Shown one piece after another: positions 47,963-59,090 of a DNA stretch of 64,000 nucleotides. The position numbers and the translations under genes are program-made. Source of the DNA: Lichtheimia corymbifera B2541 (taxonomy: Eukaryota > Mucoromycota > Mucoromycetes > Mucorales > Lichtheimiaceae); assembly GCA_000697475.1 (NCBI GenBank), contig JNEU01000535.1, positions 1 to 64,000 on the forward strand. The letters run 5' to 3'. The notes beneath the pieces are model-generated. The model was given only the letters and a program-made list of their open reading frames with translations. It was not told the DNA's origin and ran no database searches. Numbering within the stretch: the first letter of the stretch is position 1; the number at the start of each line of letters is the position of its first letter.

Positions 47963-49268
47963 TTATTGTTCCTGAGCTAGCTTTAGTTTCCATGCTTGAT
48001 AAGCCGTTTCACAATGCTGCAAAAGCTTGCTGGCTTCTCTTTTATCGTAACCTTCTATAGGTGCTAATGTGACGAACGATCTACCCCAAGCGGTTGTTGC
48101 TGATGTATAGCGAACAAAACAGTCTACAAGTTGCGGCTGCAGTGCGACAAAAACAGAGGCAATTGCTCCCCGGTATCCAGTAATATTTTGAGATGTTACA
48201 CCACAAAACCGGAACTAAGAACAAGTTTATGCATAAATGAATTTCTCATTCATGAGGTCAATGGTCCAATATCCTCCCGCACCACAGCTCCTCTTTTTCC
48301 ATTTATTGCTGCTACTTACAATATAATGTATCCAGATCCTTACGCTTCTAATCCATGAAGGAAGATTGCCAATGGTACTTGCAACAACGCCAGGGGCTGT
48401 GCTGTATGAGACGATTTTGCATCCTTGTTGCTTGTACTTTTCATTGCTTCCAAGCGCCACTAAATCGCATGCCCATTTTGAAGACTCGTATGGAAGAACA
48501 CTATTTTGGCAATGGCGTGATATGAGTGACATGTTTCATCATGCTAATCCAGAGCTTACCTCTTTACTCCTTGCCAATCGTCAATGTTAAACAGACGCTT
48601 TTCAGCTGTCAAAGAACTTGTCCACATAATACGACCATTCCCTGAAGCATCCAATTCCTTTTCAAGTTCGCGTGCCTAAACGCGACAATGTTATCATTCA
48701 CTCACTCCCTGTCGTTGTTGCCCATTATGCACTTACTATCACATAGTGTCCAAACACATTAGCTGCAAACATGGAGCCCATGCCATCTTGATTAATCTCA
48801 CCCCTGACTTGAATAGTTGCATCCGAGCGCTCCATAAGCCCAACAGGATCTTTGAAAAAGAGCCAGAAAATGTCGCTCCAGTTGATACCATATGTAATGA
48901 GTGATGCAGCATTGAAAAAGAGGAGATGAACATGATCATATCTACACAAGCATGCTAATGTTGTCAGTATATGATAGAGACCACAAGGTGGGAACACACA
49001 GCACTTACTTGGCTTTGATACTGGCACAAAACGCAAGCACTGAACGCACGCTGTTGAGATCCACAAGTTCAATGTCAATATCGGCAAAAGGGAATTGCTC
49101 CAAGAGACTCGATTGAGCATGCTTGGCGCGTGAAAAGTTGCGACATGCCATGACGATCTTTATGCTGCAGTCTTTTTCAAGTAACCGTTGTACAATGCCG
49201 TAGCCGACACCTGTGTTCGCTCCTGTGATAATCGCAACTGTACGTTGTTTTTCAATCGGTCCTGCCAT
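47963..49268 (-). CDS. ERG27: 3-keto-steroid reductase (Erg27 / HSD17B7 family)
   Basis: Five exons (49268-49009, 48941-48737, 48675-48560, 48500-48320, 48214-47963) give 337 residues, close to the 341 of human HSD17B7. It is a short-chain dehydrogenase: cofactor motif TGANTGVGYG (15-24), LLFFNAA in place of NNAG, then ANVFGHYVI and RELEKEL, WTSSL, and catalytic Tyr198/Lys202 in YESSK. The Erg27-specific long loop (IFWLFFKDPVGLM) is present. The enzyme reduces the C-3 ketone during C-4 demethylation of sterols at the ER with Erg25 and Erg26. The open frame extends above the chosen Met, which is the one preceding the Rossmann motif. Confidence 0.92.
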
Positions 49269-49832
49269 TGCGCGCGTGTAGTAGTCGTCGGTACGTCGGT
49301 AACAAAATACAAGGGGAATGGTTGAGATGGTGTCATTGCTGGTACTACACGCGACGGCTTTATACTTGTTCCGAATGCCCGGATTCCACTTGCTCTTTTC
49401 ATTGTATGATTCAGCAACACATAATGTCTTTTGCAATCCAAGCTTGCAATAAACGTAATGTATCTACAGTCAACCTTTCCTTGGAACACTGCATCTATCA
49501 AATCAAAGTATACATTATTCATTGCCAAAGTAGGTTATTACATAGTCATTCATTGTGATCGTAGTAGCAGTTTACGTTAGAGAATAAAGTGATCCATCCC
49601 CATTTTGGGGAAGTGCGAAATAATCGTGATCTGCTATGTTGGGGTGCATAGTAATTATATGAACAATGAAGATGCTATTCCCATATTTGGCTATAAAAAC
49701 ATGCCATAGCCACAATTGTTGTCATGTTGGTTGTGGGGTAACACTGACGCACATGGATGTTTTATTCGTGTTGTAAAACAAGTTGATGCATATATGCTGT
49801 TTTGGGTTGCGTAAGAGAAACAGAAGGTTGGT
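49269..49832. other. Intergenic region, nothing recognised
   Basis: ERG27 upstream region and 3' flank of the next gene on the same strand. No coding pattern. Confidence 0.4.
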
Positions 49833-51044
49833 TCAGATGTGCTTAAGTTGTTCAGCAATTTCTTGCTTTGAAAAGCCAGCATCAACAAGGTTCTTGACAA
49901 GGTCCGCTTGAGCACGGATCCTTCGCGTCTTTTCCTTCTCAAACATAAGTTGCTCACGCTCTGTTCGCCTCTCACGTAAGAAATCAGTCGTGGGCTCTTG
50001 TGATGTCTCTGCTTTGTCAGACTCCTTTTCATCTGTGATATCCACCAATCGCTGTGTCAATTCAGGTTCAATCATTGGTTGCTGCTGCTTTGATACATTG
50101 CCATCGCTTACACGCCGTCGTCTTCGAGGTGGTGACAATGGATGCTCATCTGGTGGGCTATGATAATGGTATTCTTGATGCTCCTTGCTATTATCATCAT
50201 TGTCGTCATTATTGCGATCCATAATGCTGCTGATTGACATGGGCCATGCTGGTGAGCTGCGAATATTCGAAAAGCTGTCGTTCAGGGTATCCCAGTAGGG
50301 GAATCGTTTAAGAAGCTCCTCTAGGTGCGATACAGAGATAGTGTGTCACGGGTTGTTTTTCGTCTATAACACAAATCAGCCGCCACCTCTCCACCACACA
50401 CCAACCTTGAATCCCCCTTCTTTTTCTTTTCTTCTTCACACACGACCCACATACAAACTTGTGCATGCCGTGAGAAAAGATACGACATGTCATACACTTT
50501 TTTTTTCTTATCCCCGACAACCACCATCACCACGCCCCTCCCCCAACCGATCCATATAATAAATGTGAGTATTACCATGAATGGTCTGTGGGTGGAAACC
50601 TGCCTGTCGTAATCTTCTTCCTTCAGTCTCATTCCATTCACGGGCGCTGCGATAATTACTTTGTAATGTGGATATCTTGCTTGCTACATCTTTAGGATGT
50701 CGATGGTAGATCCCGACTTGTCGCATATTCTCAATAATTTCTTCGAGAAGAATCTTTTTGGGCGTACGTTGTTCTGTGCTGCTACTGCTGCTGTTGTTGT
50801 TGTTGTTGGTGTTGCTGTTGTTCTCATCATCAAGGGAACTTATCGATGAGCTTCCTCCTCGCCATTTTGCATAATTGCTCGTATTAGCAAGCCAGCCTAC
50901 AAGTACATCCATAGAGGAAGGACCTCCATTGACACCATCCTTAAGCCAGCTTTTATAGGTCTTTTTGGCTTTGGCTGTGTTCCTTGTAGCTGTTGTGGTA
51001 CTAGTAGCCGTGGCTGGTGTTGAAAGGGCCATCGCTGTTGTCAT
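49833..51044 (-). CDS. MADF/Myb-SANT-like DNA-binding protein
   Basis: Two exons (51044-50576, 50320-49833) give 318 residues. After a Thr/Ala-rich start, residues 30-150 hold a helical domain: YKSWLKDGVNGGPSSMDVL, WLANTSNYAKWRG, a Ser/Asn-rich insert, then LLEEIIENMRQVGIYHRHPKD and KISTLQSNYRSAREW. The second exon completes it with EELLKRFPYWDTLND, the closing helix typical of MADF/trihelix-like domains. The rest is acidic and basic patches (SPPRRRRRVSDG), then a charged helix ending KQEIAEQLKHI. This architecture is common in early-diverging fungi and points to a transcription factor; targets unknown. Its single intron (255 nt) is by far the longest in the window. Confidence 0.75.
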
Positions 51045-51745
51045 GGTAATGGTACAAAGGTATGTGAACAGACTATGTGGTAAAAGTACCCCAAGTGAAT
51101 GTGTGGGGGGAAAAGAAGGAGAGAGAAAAGGTAGAAAGAAAAATGGGCGTGCAGAAAACAAGGTTGGCCAAATGATATAGATACCAGTGCTTAAAATACT
51201 ACATAACCCCGGACCAATCAAGGTCGCGTGGTCTTCATTGTCCTTTCATGGACGATTTGTTGAAATTGCGTGTTGCATGTTTACGCATACGCGGAAATGA
51301 TGTTTTCCAGAATAGCCATCACAAATAGGAAGTAGCACAGTCAACCTTCTTTTTGTGCTCTCGTATAAAAAATATCCTTGCTTTCTTGTCTTTCAGTATG
51401 GGTCTGTAGACAGCTTGTCCATTAATGGACAATGAATGCTTTTATTTGCATGGTGTGGAGAAGAGACTAGACCCCAGCATGACTGCATAAGAGTTGATCA
51501 AGTGCTCTGCTTTTGGCAACTTGCAGAAAATGAGAATATGAATGAAGGTACCGGGTATCGGGTGGGATATCTATTGTACCGGAGTTGTTACTCATAATTG
51601 AAGCACACGAGCACATGGAAATTTATGGCTCAAAAGTCCTTGGGTCATCTGCCACTGGTTAGATGATTCCCATAAAAAAGAATCCCACCTCTCACACACA
51701 GACGCCAAATATCTTTCTTGTCTTTCTATTTTGGTCCATCACTCA
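51045..51745. promoter_or_regulatory. Divergent promoter region
   Basis: Between divergent genes. No gene seen. Confidence 0.4.
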
Positions 51746-52831
51746 ATGATAACCAGAAGCATCACACAAGCATCATCCTCGTCTTCGGGTGGTGACACAG
51801 CCACTTGCTGCATTTGCCTGGACAAGTATTGCAAACGAGATACCTTTAAACCCGAAGACTGCAATGACATCGTATGCCAAACTTGCCTTGCCACCTATCT
51901 GAACACCCAGCTTGATATACCTCAAGAAAGCTATGAGCGTATTGCTTGTCCACGACAAAGTTGCACCGGCACGTTCAGTGCTATTGCTATTGTGCCGCTT
52001 GTGTTAACATCGCCCAACTCGGCCCACTATTGGTGGCGTAAGGTCATTGAAAATACCGTCATGGATAGCATTGTAAGTACCCATTGTCACTTTTCACCTT
52101 TATTCTATGTTTAACAACATCATCACCCCTCCCCCCAAAATACAGGGCTATTGTCCATATCCTGATTGCCAAGCATCGTTTGAGCTGTTTCCAGAAGGAG
52201 AAGATGATGAGGATGACCATCATGTATATGCGAAATGCTTCGATTGTTCCCGAGGCATATGTCTCCGCTGTGAAACACCTTGGCATTCGGGTGGGTATTC
52301 CATCACATTCTTCGTTATTTTTGACATCACTTTCTCACACACATGTGTCGTATGGACATAGGAATAACATGCAAGGACAATGACGAGGACAATCGCGGAC
52401 CTAGCTGGAAACGTCCTGGTGGGGAGAAGAGACGCCGTAGAAAGGAACGTGAGAATTCAATCCAAGCTCGGCAGTTGGCAAAGAGAAATAGCTGGACACG
52501 TTGCCCATTTTGCAAGGAAATGGTCGAGAAAAAGGTAAAAGGCTCTTCCATGTTTGATGTCGAATGATCCATTGATTGATACGATGTATATGTGTTCATT
52601 AAACAGGAAGGATGCAGCACTGTTCTATGCACTTGTAAGAAGGAATTGTAAGTGTGATGTGATAACGAATGCCCACGTGAGTTGACTTTACACGCATTCC
52701 ATAGCTGTTATCGATGCGGCTCGCCTTCTTGGAACCATCAATGCTCACGGAGTTGCCATAACCTATCCCAAACCGAGTTGTCGAATATTCGAGAGACCAT
52801 GTATCAATACGAAGACATTCCCGTTCGCTAA
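51746..52831 (+). CDS. RBR-type (RING-IBR-RING) E3 ubiquitin ligase, small
   Basis: Five exons (51746-52072, 52146-52290, 52362-52534, 52607-52647, 52705-52831) give 270 residues. RING1 is CCICLDKY...CNDIVCQTCL...CPRQSC. An IBR-like part follows (YCPYPDCQASFEL, YAKCFDCSRGICLRCETPWH). RING2 is CPFCKEMVEKKEGCSTVLCTC then EFCYRCGS, in which the Cys of EGC is placed like the thioester Cys of Parkin and HHARI. Such enzymes pass ubiquitin through this Cys. A basic stretch (KRRRRKERE) links IBR and RING2. Targets unknown. The stop is 172 bp from the convergent RNF10 stop. Confidence 0.87.
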
Positions 52832-53002
52832 ACAAGACACTCGGTGATCCACTTTTTTCCTCGCTTTCACTGATGAACATGCTTTCCTTGCTTTTACACC
52901 AATAAAATGAGATGATATAGCGCACACCTGTCATTACTACATCATACACATCGATCCCAGCATCATTTTGAAAGAGTCAAACAAAACACGACATGTATTT
53001 TT

Positions 53003-55241
53003 TCACTTTTTTCTATGCTTATTCTTCTTCTTCTTTGTGGTAATGATGATATGATCGGCCCATTCATTGCTTTGAGCAGCTTGTTCCTCCTCTTGTGTTG
53101 GTACAGCACGAGTACCCCATACAGTGCGCGGTCCGCTTGAATTTCCCTGCTCCTGAGTGGATATCTCGATGGCACGTGCCAGCATTTCATCATTCTCTTC
53201 AGGGCGCATAGGTTGGTTGATTTGAAAGAAGGGGTCGCTATCCATCAATCTTCGATTTTCCTCTTCATAACGCCGTGTCTGCTTCTTTTGTCGTGCTTCA
53301 GCTGCTTTACGCATACGTTCCTCACGTCTCACTCTCTCTTGTCGCTTCTTGTCACGCTGCTTGAGTTCATCTATAACGAGAGAAAGAAAGAAAAAACACG
53401 TAGACCACAGTTGGCAACTTGTTCGAGTCAAATAATCCTCCCATCCCCTTTACTTACTGCCAAAGACATTGAGCGTAGCCTTAGAGACCAACGTTTTCAA
53501 ATCGACTTCAACAAATGTCACATCACATGCCAAAGGAAGATGACTGAGATATTTGAACCGTTTGCGTAAATCCTAGACAAAAGTAATATGAATACATGGC
53601 GCATATAAGTATATGGATTTGAACATACCTCTGTCATGGAAGTTTCCTCAACACCTTCTACTTTGACTTGCAGCTTGAGAGGGAAATGGCTATAATCACC
53701 ATACTCATGCTTCATGACACGACTATCGAGTGGATGTAGATACACATGTTGTCCATCATTGGCTTGGAAAAAGTAGTAGTCTGTATGTACAGCTGTGCTG
53801 GATGGTTGATGCTGCTTTTGTTGTTGTTGTTGTTGCTGCTGCTTTAGATCACTGGCATGGCCATTTCCAATATGCTGCTGCTGCTGTACAAGATAAGCCA
53901 TTGGGACTTCATCAGCTTTGTCATCCTGCTGCTTCTCATTCGTTGATAGTTTTTCCTCTGCAGCTGATTCAATAGTCACTCGTGATGGTTTGATATCAGA
54001 TGATGCTGCAACCTCAAACATGGTCTTTGACGTGTGGATAGCAAGGTCGATCTTTTTACTATGTTGACGTTTTGCACGATCAATAGCGACGTCGACGCGT
54101 TCGACAGCATCCAAAATAAAAGGAATTTCATCCGTGGATCCCCATTCCTTAGCATCCTTGATAGCCTCTTGAAGTTCAGATCGATCACGCAAAAACTCGT
54201 CGACTAGATAATCAGGACTAGCAAGCATGAAGCGAGCGAAATGCATTGCATTGGGTGTGAATTGCCATGGTGTGAGTGGCGTATTGCGACCAAGATAAGC
54301 ATCCACTACTGAGTCTTGGAGTGGCCATGTATCCGAGATAGGGAACGCGAGCGTAGATCCAGCAGTACGATAGATCAATGACATGTCGAGATGATCTCCA
54401 GAGCGAATACGACGTGCAGACCAAGGGCTCACTAGCAATTTCACTGGCTTGATATCACGCTCGTAGATAGCATCCCAGCAAATAGGACACTTTCGCCATT
54501 GTCGTTTGGGGTTCTCACGTAAAGCAAGGTAGTGTAAAACGCATGGTAGACAAAAAACATGACCGCACTTGGTGACTCGGGCAGCACTTGGTGGTGATAA
54601 GCAGATAGGACAAGCTTGTTCCTCCTCGGATGATGCAATCAATAATACTTGTTCCACCATATCCCATTCAAATGCACAATCTGGATCGGCCAAATGGACC
54701 TGATATTCTCCTGTCGCACTTACAATGAAACGGAAATTGGCATTCAAGAAGCGTTCTTTGTTGTAAGGTGCATGTTGAACATGTCGACGTCTTGGTCCAT
54801 GTGTGGGTGGTGGTGCTTGTCTCTCAGGAAATGTAAAGTTCAATAAGTGATTCAAAGAGACTCGTCCTTTCTTATCCACAACAGGATCAGATGGTGGTGC
54901 TGCATGCTATATATCATACTACATATCAGTATACGATATGCATATTTATATCAGTAACAACAACATACCTCCACTTGGTGATGATCATCTCTCTTATTTC
55001 TCTGAGATCGAGGTTCTCTAGCACGTGATTGGTGTGTTTGATGATTGGGAGGACGATCATGCGTGGTGGTAGCAGCTGGAGCTGATTTGTTGCTGCGGTG
55101 ATTGTTGCGGCGTTTTTGTTTCTTGTCACGAGGGACATGTTGATGGGTAGTGGTAGTAGTAGTCAAAGCCTTCTGGCCATCTGAAGCAGGGGTCGTTGTA
55201 GTGACCGAGGAAGGAACAAATGTTGGAGCGTTGACGTTCAT
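53003..55241 (-). CDS. RNF10: RING finger protein 10 / Mag2 homologue
   Basis: Four exons (55241-54969, 54906-53629, 53572-53458, 53370-53003) give 677 residues. A Thr/His/Arg-rich N-terminus leads to LNHLLNFTFPER and NANFRFIVSATGEY, then a RING finger (CPICLSPPSAARVTKCGHVFC...CPICWDAI). After it comes the RNF10-specific VKLLVSPWSA region and YYFFQANDGQHVYLHPLD, with a polyQ insert near 420. The C-terminus is a basic helix (RRYEEENRRL), FFQINQPM, and a KKKKNKHRKK end. RNF10/Mag2 ubiquitinates small-subunit ribosomal proteins on stalled initiating ribosomes. Confidence 0.92.
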
Positions 55242-55792
55242 CGTGGTATACGGTTGATAGTGCCAGATTGAATAGTGATTCTGCTACTGAACAGGTCGTA
55301 GTCGTCGTTGTTGTTGTATAGTGATGATGATGCCAATGCTTATCAAGCTGTGTATATATACTGCCAGAGAAAAATGCTGCCAGAAACCAAAGAAATAGAT
55401 TGTGTTTGAAGCCTTTTGATACCACGAACGAGCCGGGAAATGTTGAAGCGAAGAATGGTATGAAGTTATAGTCCATTACTTAAAAGACGAGAGCAATGAC
55501 GACGGAAGCCATGGTGATACGGGTATGTGCAAATGGAGATATAATTAAGAGCTGATTCGTTTCAAAAAGGTAATATAAAAGTGACACGTGATAAAAAGAA
55601 CAGTTATATGGAAGCTGCTGTGATGTGTAGGTCGACGTTGGTCGTGGACGTTTTGTCAATCGCGATCAAGCGGGAAGAAGGCAAAAGGCACCCACCGCAG
55701 CAGCAGCCACACCTGGCAAACCAACCACACTTGAAAATTGCTAGTCAGCGGCGGTTGTTCCACACCACCATACTCTCTACCCTTTACGAACC
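55242..55792. promoter_or_regulatory. Divergent promoter region
   Basis: Between RNF10 and the basic-protein gene. No gene seen. Confidence 0.4.
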
Positions 55793-56450
55793 ATGGTAAA
55801 AAAGACCCCGATCTCAAAGGTAAGTGATCCCTCATGCTTCACTCTGGAATCGTCGTTTGTAACGCTTGCTTGTCAAATCAGTCGAAATCAGCTACCAAGA
55901 CAAAAGGACCAGGATCGATGAAGGCTTCAGTGTCCAAGAAGCAGTCCAAGCACAAACGGCGCGAGAAAGGAAAATCCGAGCTAGATAACCCAAAATATGC
56001 ATCTATCGTAAGTAGGCGAGATAATGAATGCGTATGTAGATGAGATGCTTACACAGGGTTCTATTATAGGACTTCATGCTTGAAATGGTGGATAAGGCAT
56101 CCAGCAAGGTGGAGATGAAGGAAGCTGAGAAATTGGCTAGAAGGGTAAGCACATTGGTTGATCCGTTGACGGCTATTCACTCACATCTCAATATAGGAGA
56201 AGATTGAAAAGATGATCGAAGAAAAGGAAAGCAAACGAGATAAAAAGAAAGAGGAGAGGAAAGAGAAGCTTGTAAGTCATGTTGCATATGGGTGTGTACA
56301 TTATCCTCATCATCATCGTCATCGCAGGAACACGCGAAGCAGCAACTGAAGCAAAAGAAAAGGAAGAATGCCGATGATAAGACGGAAAAGCAAAAACAAG
56401 AGCAGGCTACCAAGGAACCCAAGAGCAAAAAGCGAGTACGCTTCTCATAG
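55793..56450 (+). CDS. Small Lys-rich, probably nucleolar protein
   Basis: Five small exons (55793-55819, 55882-56007, 56070-56144, 56197-56271, 56328-56450) with phase-0 boundaries give 141 residues. About a third are Lys. It starts MVKKTPISK, contains DNPKYASIDFMLEMVDKAS and a long charged helix (EKIEKMIEEKESKRDKKKEE), and ends KSKKRVRFS. The composition and RVRFS-type end resemble ribosome-biogenesis factors. I do not recognise the family. Five clean in-frame splices argue that the gene is real. Confidence 0.7.
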
Positions 56451-56619
56451 ATGGTTATGGATAGTGTTTTATTGTATCTTCTCCCTTTGCTCACAAGCAC
56501 CGCATTCCCTCTCTAGTATTCATTCATTGCTTACAATAATAGATTTTTGCATATCATGTCACAGAAATGTTCAACAATGTCATGTATGGGCGCAACTAAC
56601 AATTTTATTTTTTACTGCT

Positions 56620-56722
56620 TTTTGAGATTATCCAACCAATCGATCAACTCCTCCTTCTTTGCATGGCCGAGAGCCAAATTGCATGTTAGCAACATGACCT
56701 CCAATTTCTTGCCGTAGTGGTT
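56620..56722 (-). pseudogene. Diverged tandem cop of the terminal exon next door
   Basis: Immediately after the stop of the next gene, minus-strand frame +1 reads TNHYGKKLEVMLLTCNLALG and then EELIDWLDNLKKQ followed by a stop. This repeats the last 36 residues of the neighbour (NHYAKNLEAMSLICNLALG..DELIDWLEGLKSH) at roughly 60-65% identity. No separate start was found. It is either a fossil of a tandem duplication or an alternative terminal exon. Confidence 0.6.
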
Positions 56723-56724
56723 TG

Positions 56725-57130
56725 TTAATGGGATTTGAGGCCCTCTAGCCAATCAATGAGCTCGTCTTTATCTGCTGGTCCAAGAGCCAAATTGCAGATG
56801 AGACTCATGGCTTCGAGATTTTTTGCATAATGGTTATGGCGCTTGCCGTCCTTTGTATTGACAGCATGTACTTCCGTCACCAACAAAGGGGTCCCAAATT
56901 TCCCATCAGACTGAGGTTGTCTTTTGCCTACAAATGCACAAGGCATTCTTTTAATAACATTTATCAACATACAAACGATCGTTATACCTACCACAAAGGA
57001 TCCATCAGGGAACACTTCAAGTGGTAAAGCAGCAATGTGAGCTATAGATGAAAACAAAAAAGATGAATACATGAGTACCCTCATTTTGGGAATCAAATAA
57101 AGACTATCCTTGAGACTTACCTAAGGTCAT
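56725..57130 (-). CDS. Small protein of unknown family
   Basis: Two models share the body. In model A, a 10-nt first exon (ATGACCTTAG, 57130-57121) splices by GTAAGT to 57041-56988 and then 56927-56725, giving 88 residues. In model B, translation starts at 57084, reading through into MRVLMYSSFLFSSIAHIAA, a signal-peptide-like start, and gives 99 residues. The shared part reads LPLEVFPDGSFVVGKRQPQ, GTPLLVTEVHAVNTKDGK and CNLALGPADKDELIDWLEG. I recognise no domain. If model B holds, the product is secreted. Its last 36 codons are duplicated just downstream. Confidence 0.65.
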
Positions 57131-57476
57131 TATTGTTGATGATATGCATACAAGTAGAAAGAAAGGGCGTATGACAGTGTTGGTGCAAGCAGCCTTGTTT
57201 ATATAGAGTGGGCGTGGGAGTTGTTGTCATGATGGATCGAACTGATAAAGTGGTCAAGTATCTTGGAGTACGGTATCGAAATGATAAATCCACCCGCCCT
57301 CTGAAAGGTGATTATTGTAGGTGACATGAGTATGTCCCATGCTTGGCCTTTCCAGTTCACACCACGCTACCTCTAATACGAGCAACAATGAACCATGTTC
57401 CATTCTCTATCTTCCTTATGACCATTGCAAATGACTAAATATGACCCAACATGTAACCTCGTTTATTGTAAGCTAT
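57131..57476. other. Spacer, nothing recognised
   Basis: Promoter of the small gene and 3' flank of QTRT2. Confidence 0.4.
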
Positions 57477-59090
57477 TTATGATAACCTCTGCCGTTTCTT
57501 ACTAACATGGTTGCCGAGTGAGTCTGCGTCTATTTCATCTTCGTGTTCAAGCTTGCCGTTGGTCTCAGCCTCATGTCGATACTTTTTCATGAAAGATTGC
57601 ATGTCCTGCTCAAATCTATCCTCGTCGATGCTCTTCCGTATAGATGCCATGAATTGCTCCAGCTGGTATACGTTGTGGCTATCATTATAATGATAAGTCA
57701 ACCAGTCTTCACATACATCCATAATAGACGTACCTCATTAATAGCAGCGGTCCAAGCATTTCGTGAGCATTGAGGAGATGGTGGATATATGCCTGAGTAT
57801 GGGGTGTGCTGCAGGAATAGCATTTGCATGATGGATCGATGGGGTCGAATGTCTGAGACAGCTCCTTTTTCCACAAATTGAGTGTCTTTTCTTCAGGATC
57901 GCTCCGGGTCTCAATATCAGCCGTTTCACCAAACTTGAAGATGATAGCTCTACCCTTCTCCGTCATCTGATATGCGTAGCTACCATCGAAAAGGTCAATT
58001 CCATTTGTAATTCCTTGGAGGATCTTTTCTATAATAGGATCAGTCAATCCATAATGGCCTGCAACCATGTCATGTAATGATTGTATTTACCTGGAGTAGA
58101 TAATCCATATGCTAATCTTGGTTTGTCCTTTGGTAAGTGGTCGATGGTTGACTTGAAGCATTTATCAATTTCATCATCCTTGAGCTCGAAGGCATTGAGA
58201 ATGAAACCTTCACGTGGACAAGAAACTGAGATGAGATCACATATCCTACTCTTTCCTTCCTACATACATACCTTGAACATCCTTTTCGGCTGTAGCAACA
58301 GCTGAACGCACTCGCTCTTCCTCATTGTTGTATCCAACAACAGGGGCCATAATGGGTATATTGAGCTCCTAATTTGGATAGACAATCTTAGAACCATTGC
58401 GTGCAGTTTTTATATCAGTATCATACCTGTGCTTTGGGCAAGGATTCATTCAACCATCGCAGAGTGCGATCCACAGCCTTGATAATCCGCTTCGATTTAA
58501 GCTCTTCACCAGCCTTGACGGTATCAGCAAATGGAGCGCACCAGTCGGGTCGATATGCATTCAATGCTTTGATCCAAGTCTCTGTAGTGATTCTCTGCAC
58601 ACCACTATTTGTATCAACAGCGATAAACTTGTCAGAATTGGCAGCAGTCGGCGCTAATTTGGAGGGATCACGCACATCCAGAAACAACAATTGATCCTGT
58701 AAACACCCATTCCCCATTAATGGCCATGCATAAGAATACAATAGATGATCGACAAACCTGCATATTCAAGTACTTGTGTAGGCCATGTGGATAGTTGAAT
58801 GACGGCGGCTCCTTTTTATCCACACTATAATAAACCATGGGATCAATGGCTGTTGATCGCTTATCATAGAGTATGAGTTCTTACAAATGATCCAATGATA
58901 CTTGAACGGACTCGACAGGCAGCTGCTTCAAGTTGTCAGTCACCAAATGAGGCACCGATCCGCGCAATGTGTATGTGAGACATGCTGGTGTTTGAATAGT
59001 CTTGTTCTTTTGTGCAAAATGGACTGATCCTCGACGAAGCGACGTTGCATTCTCGGCTGAATGAAGGTTGAAGATGCGCATCCTGCTCAT
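57477..59090 (-). CDS. QTRT2: Queuine tRNA-ribosyltransferase accessory subunit 2
   Basis: Seven exons (59090-58885, 58824-58758, 58696-58427, 58368-58272, 58225-58091, 58028-57734, 57678-57477) give 423 residues; human QTRT2 has 415. It shows RRGSVHFAQKNKTIQTPACL, LTYTLRGSVPHLVTDNL, LLFLDVRDPSKLAP, DKPRLAYGLSTP and the zinc motif CKCYSC...HTQAYIHHLL. QTRT2 pairs with the catalytic QTRT1 to replace guanine-34 by queuine in GUN-anticodon tRNAs, often at mitochondria. A basic tail (SKKRQRLS) extends the C-terminus. Confidence 0.93.
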
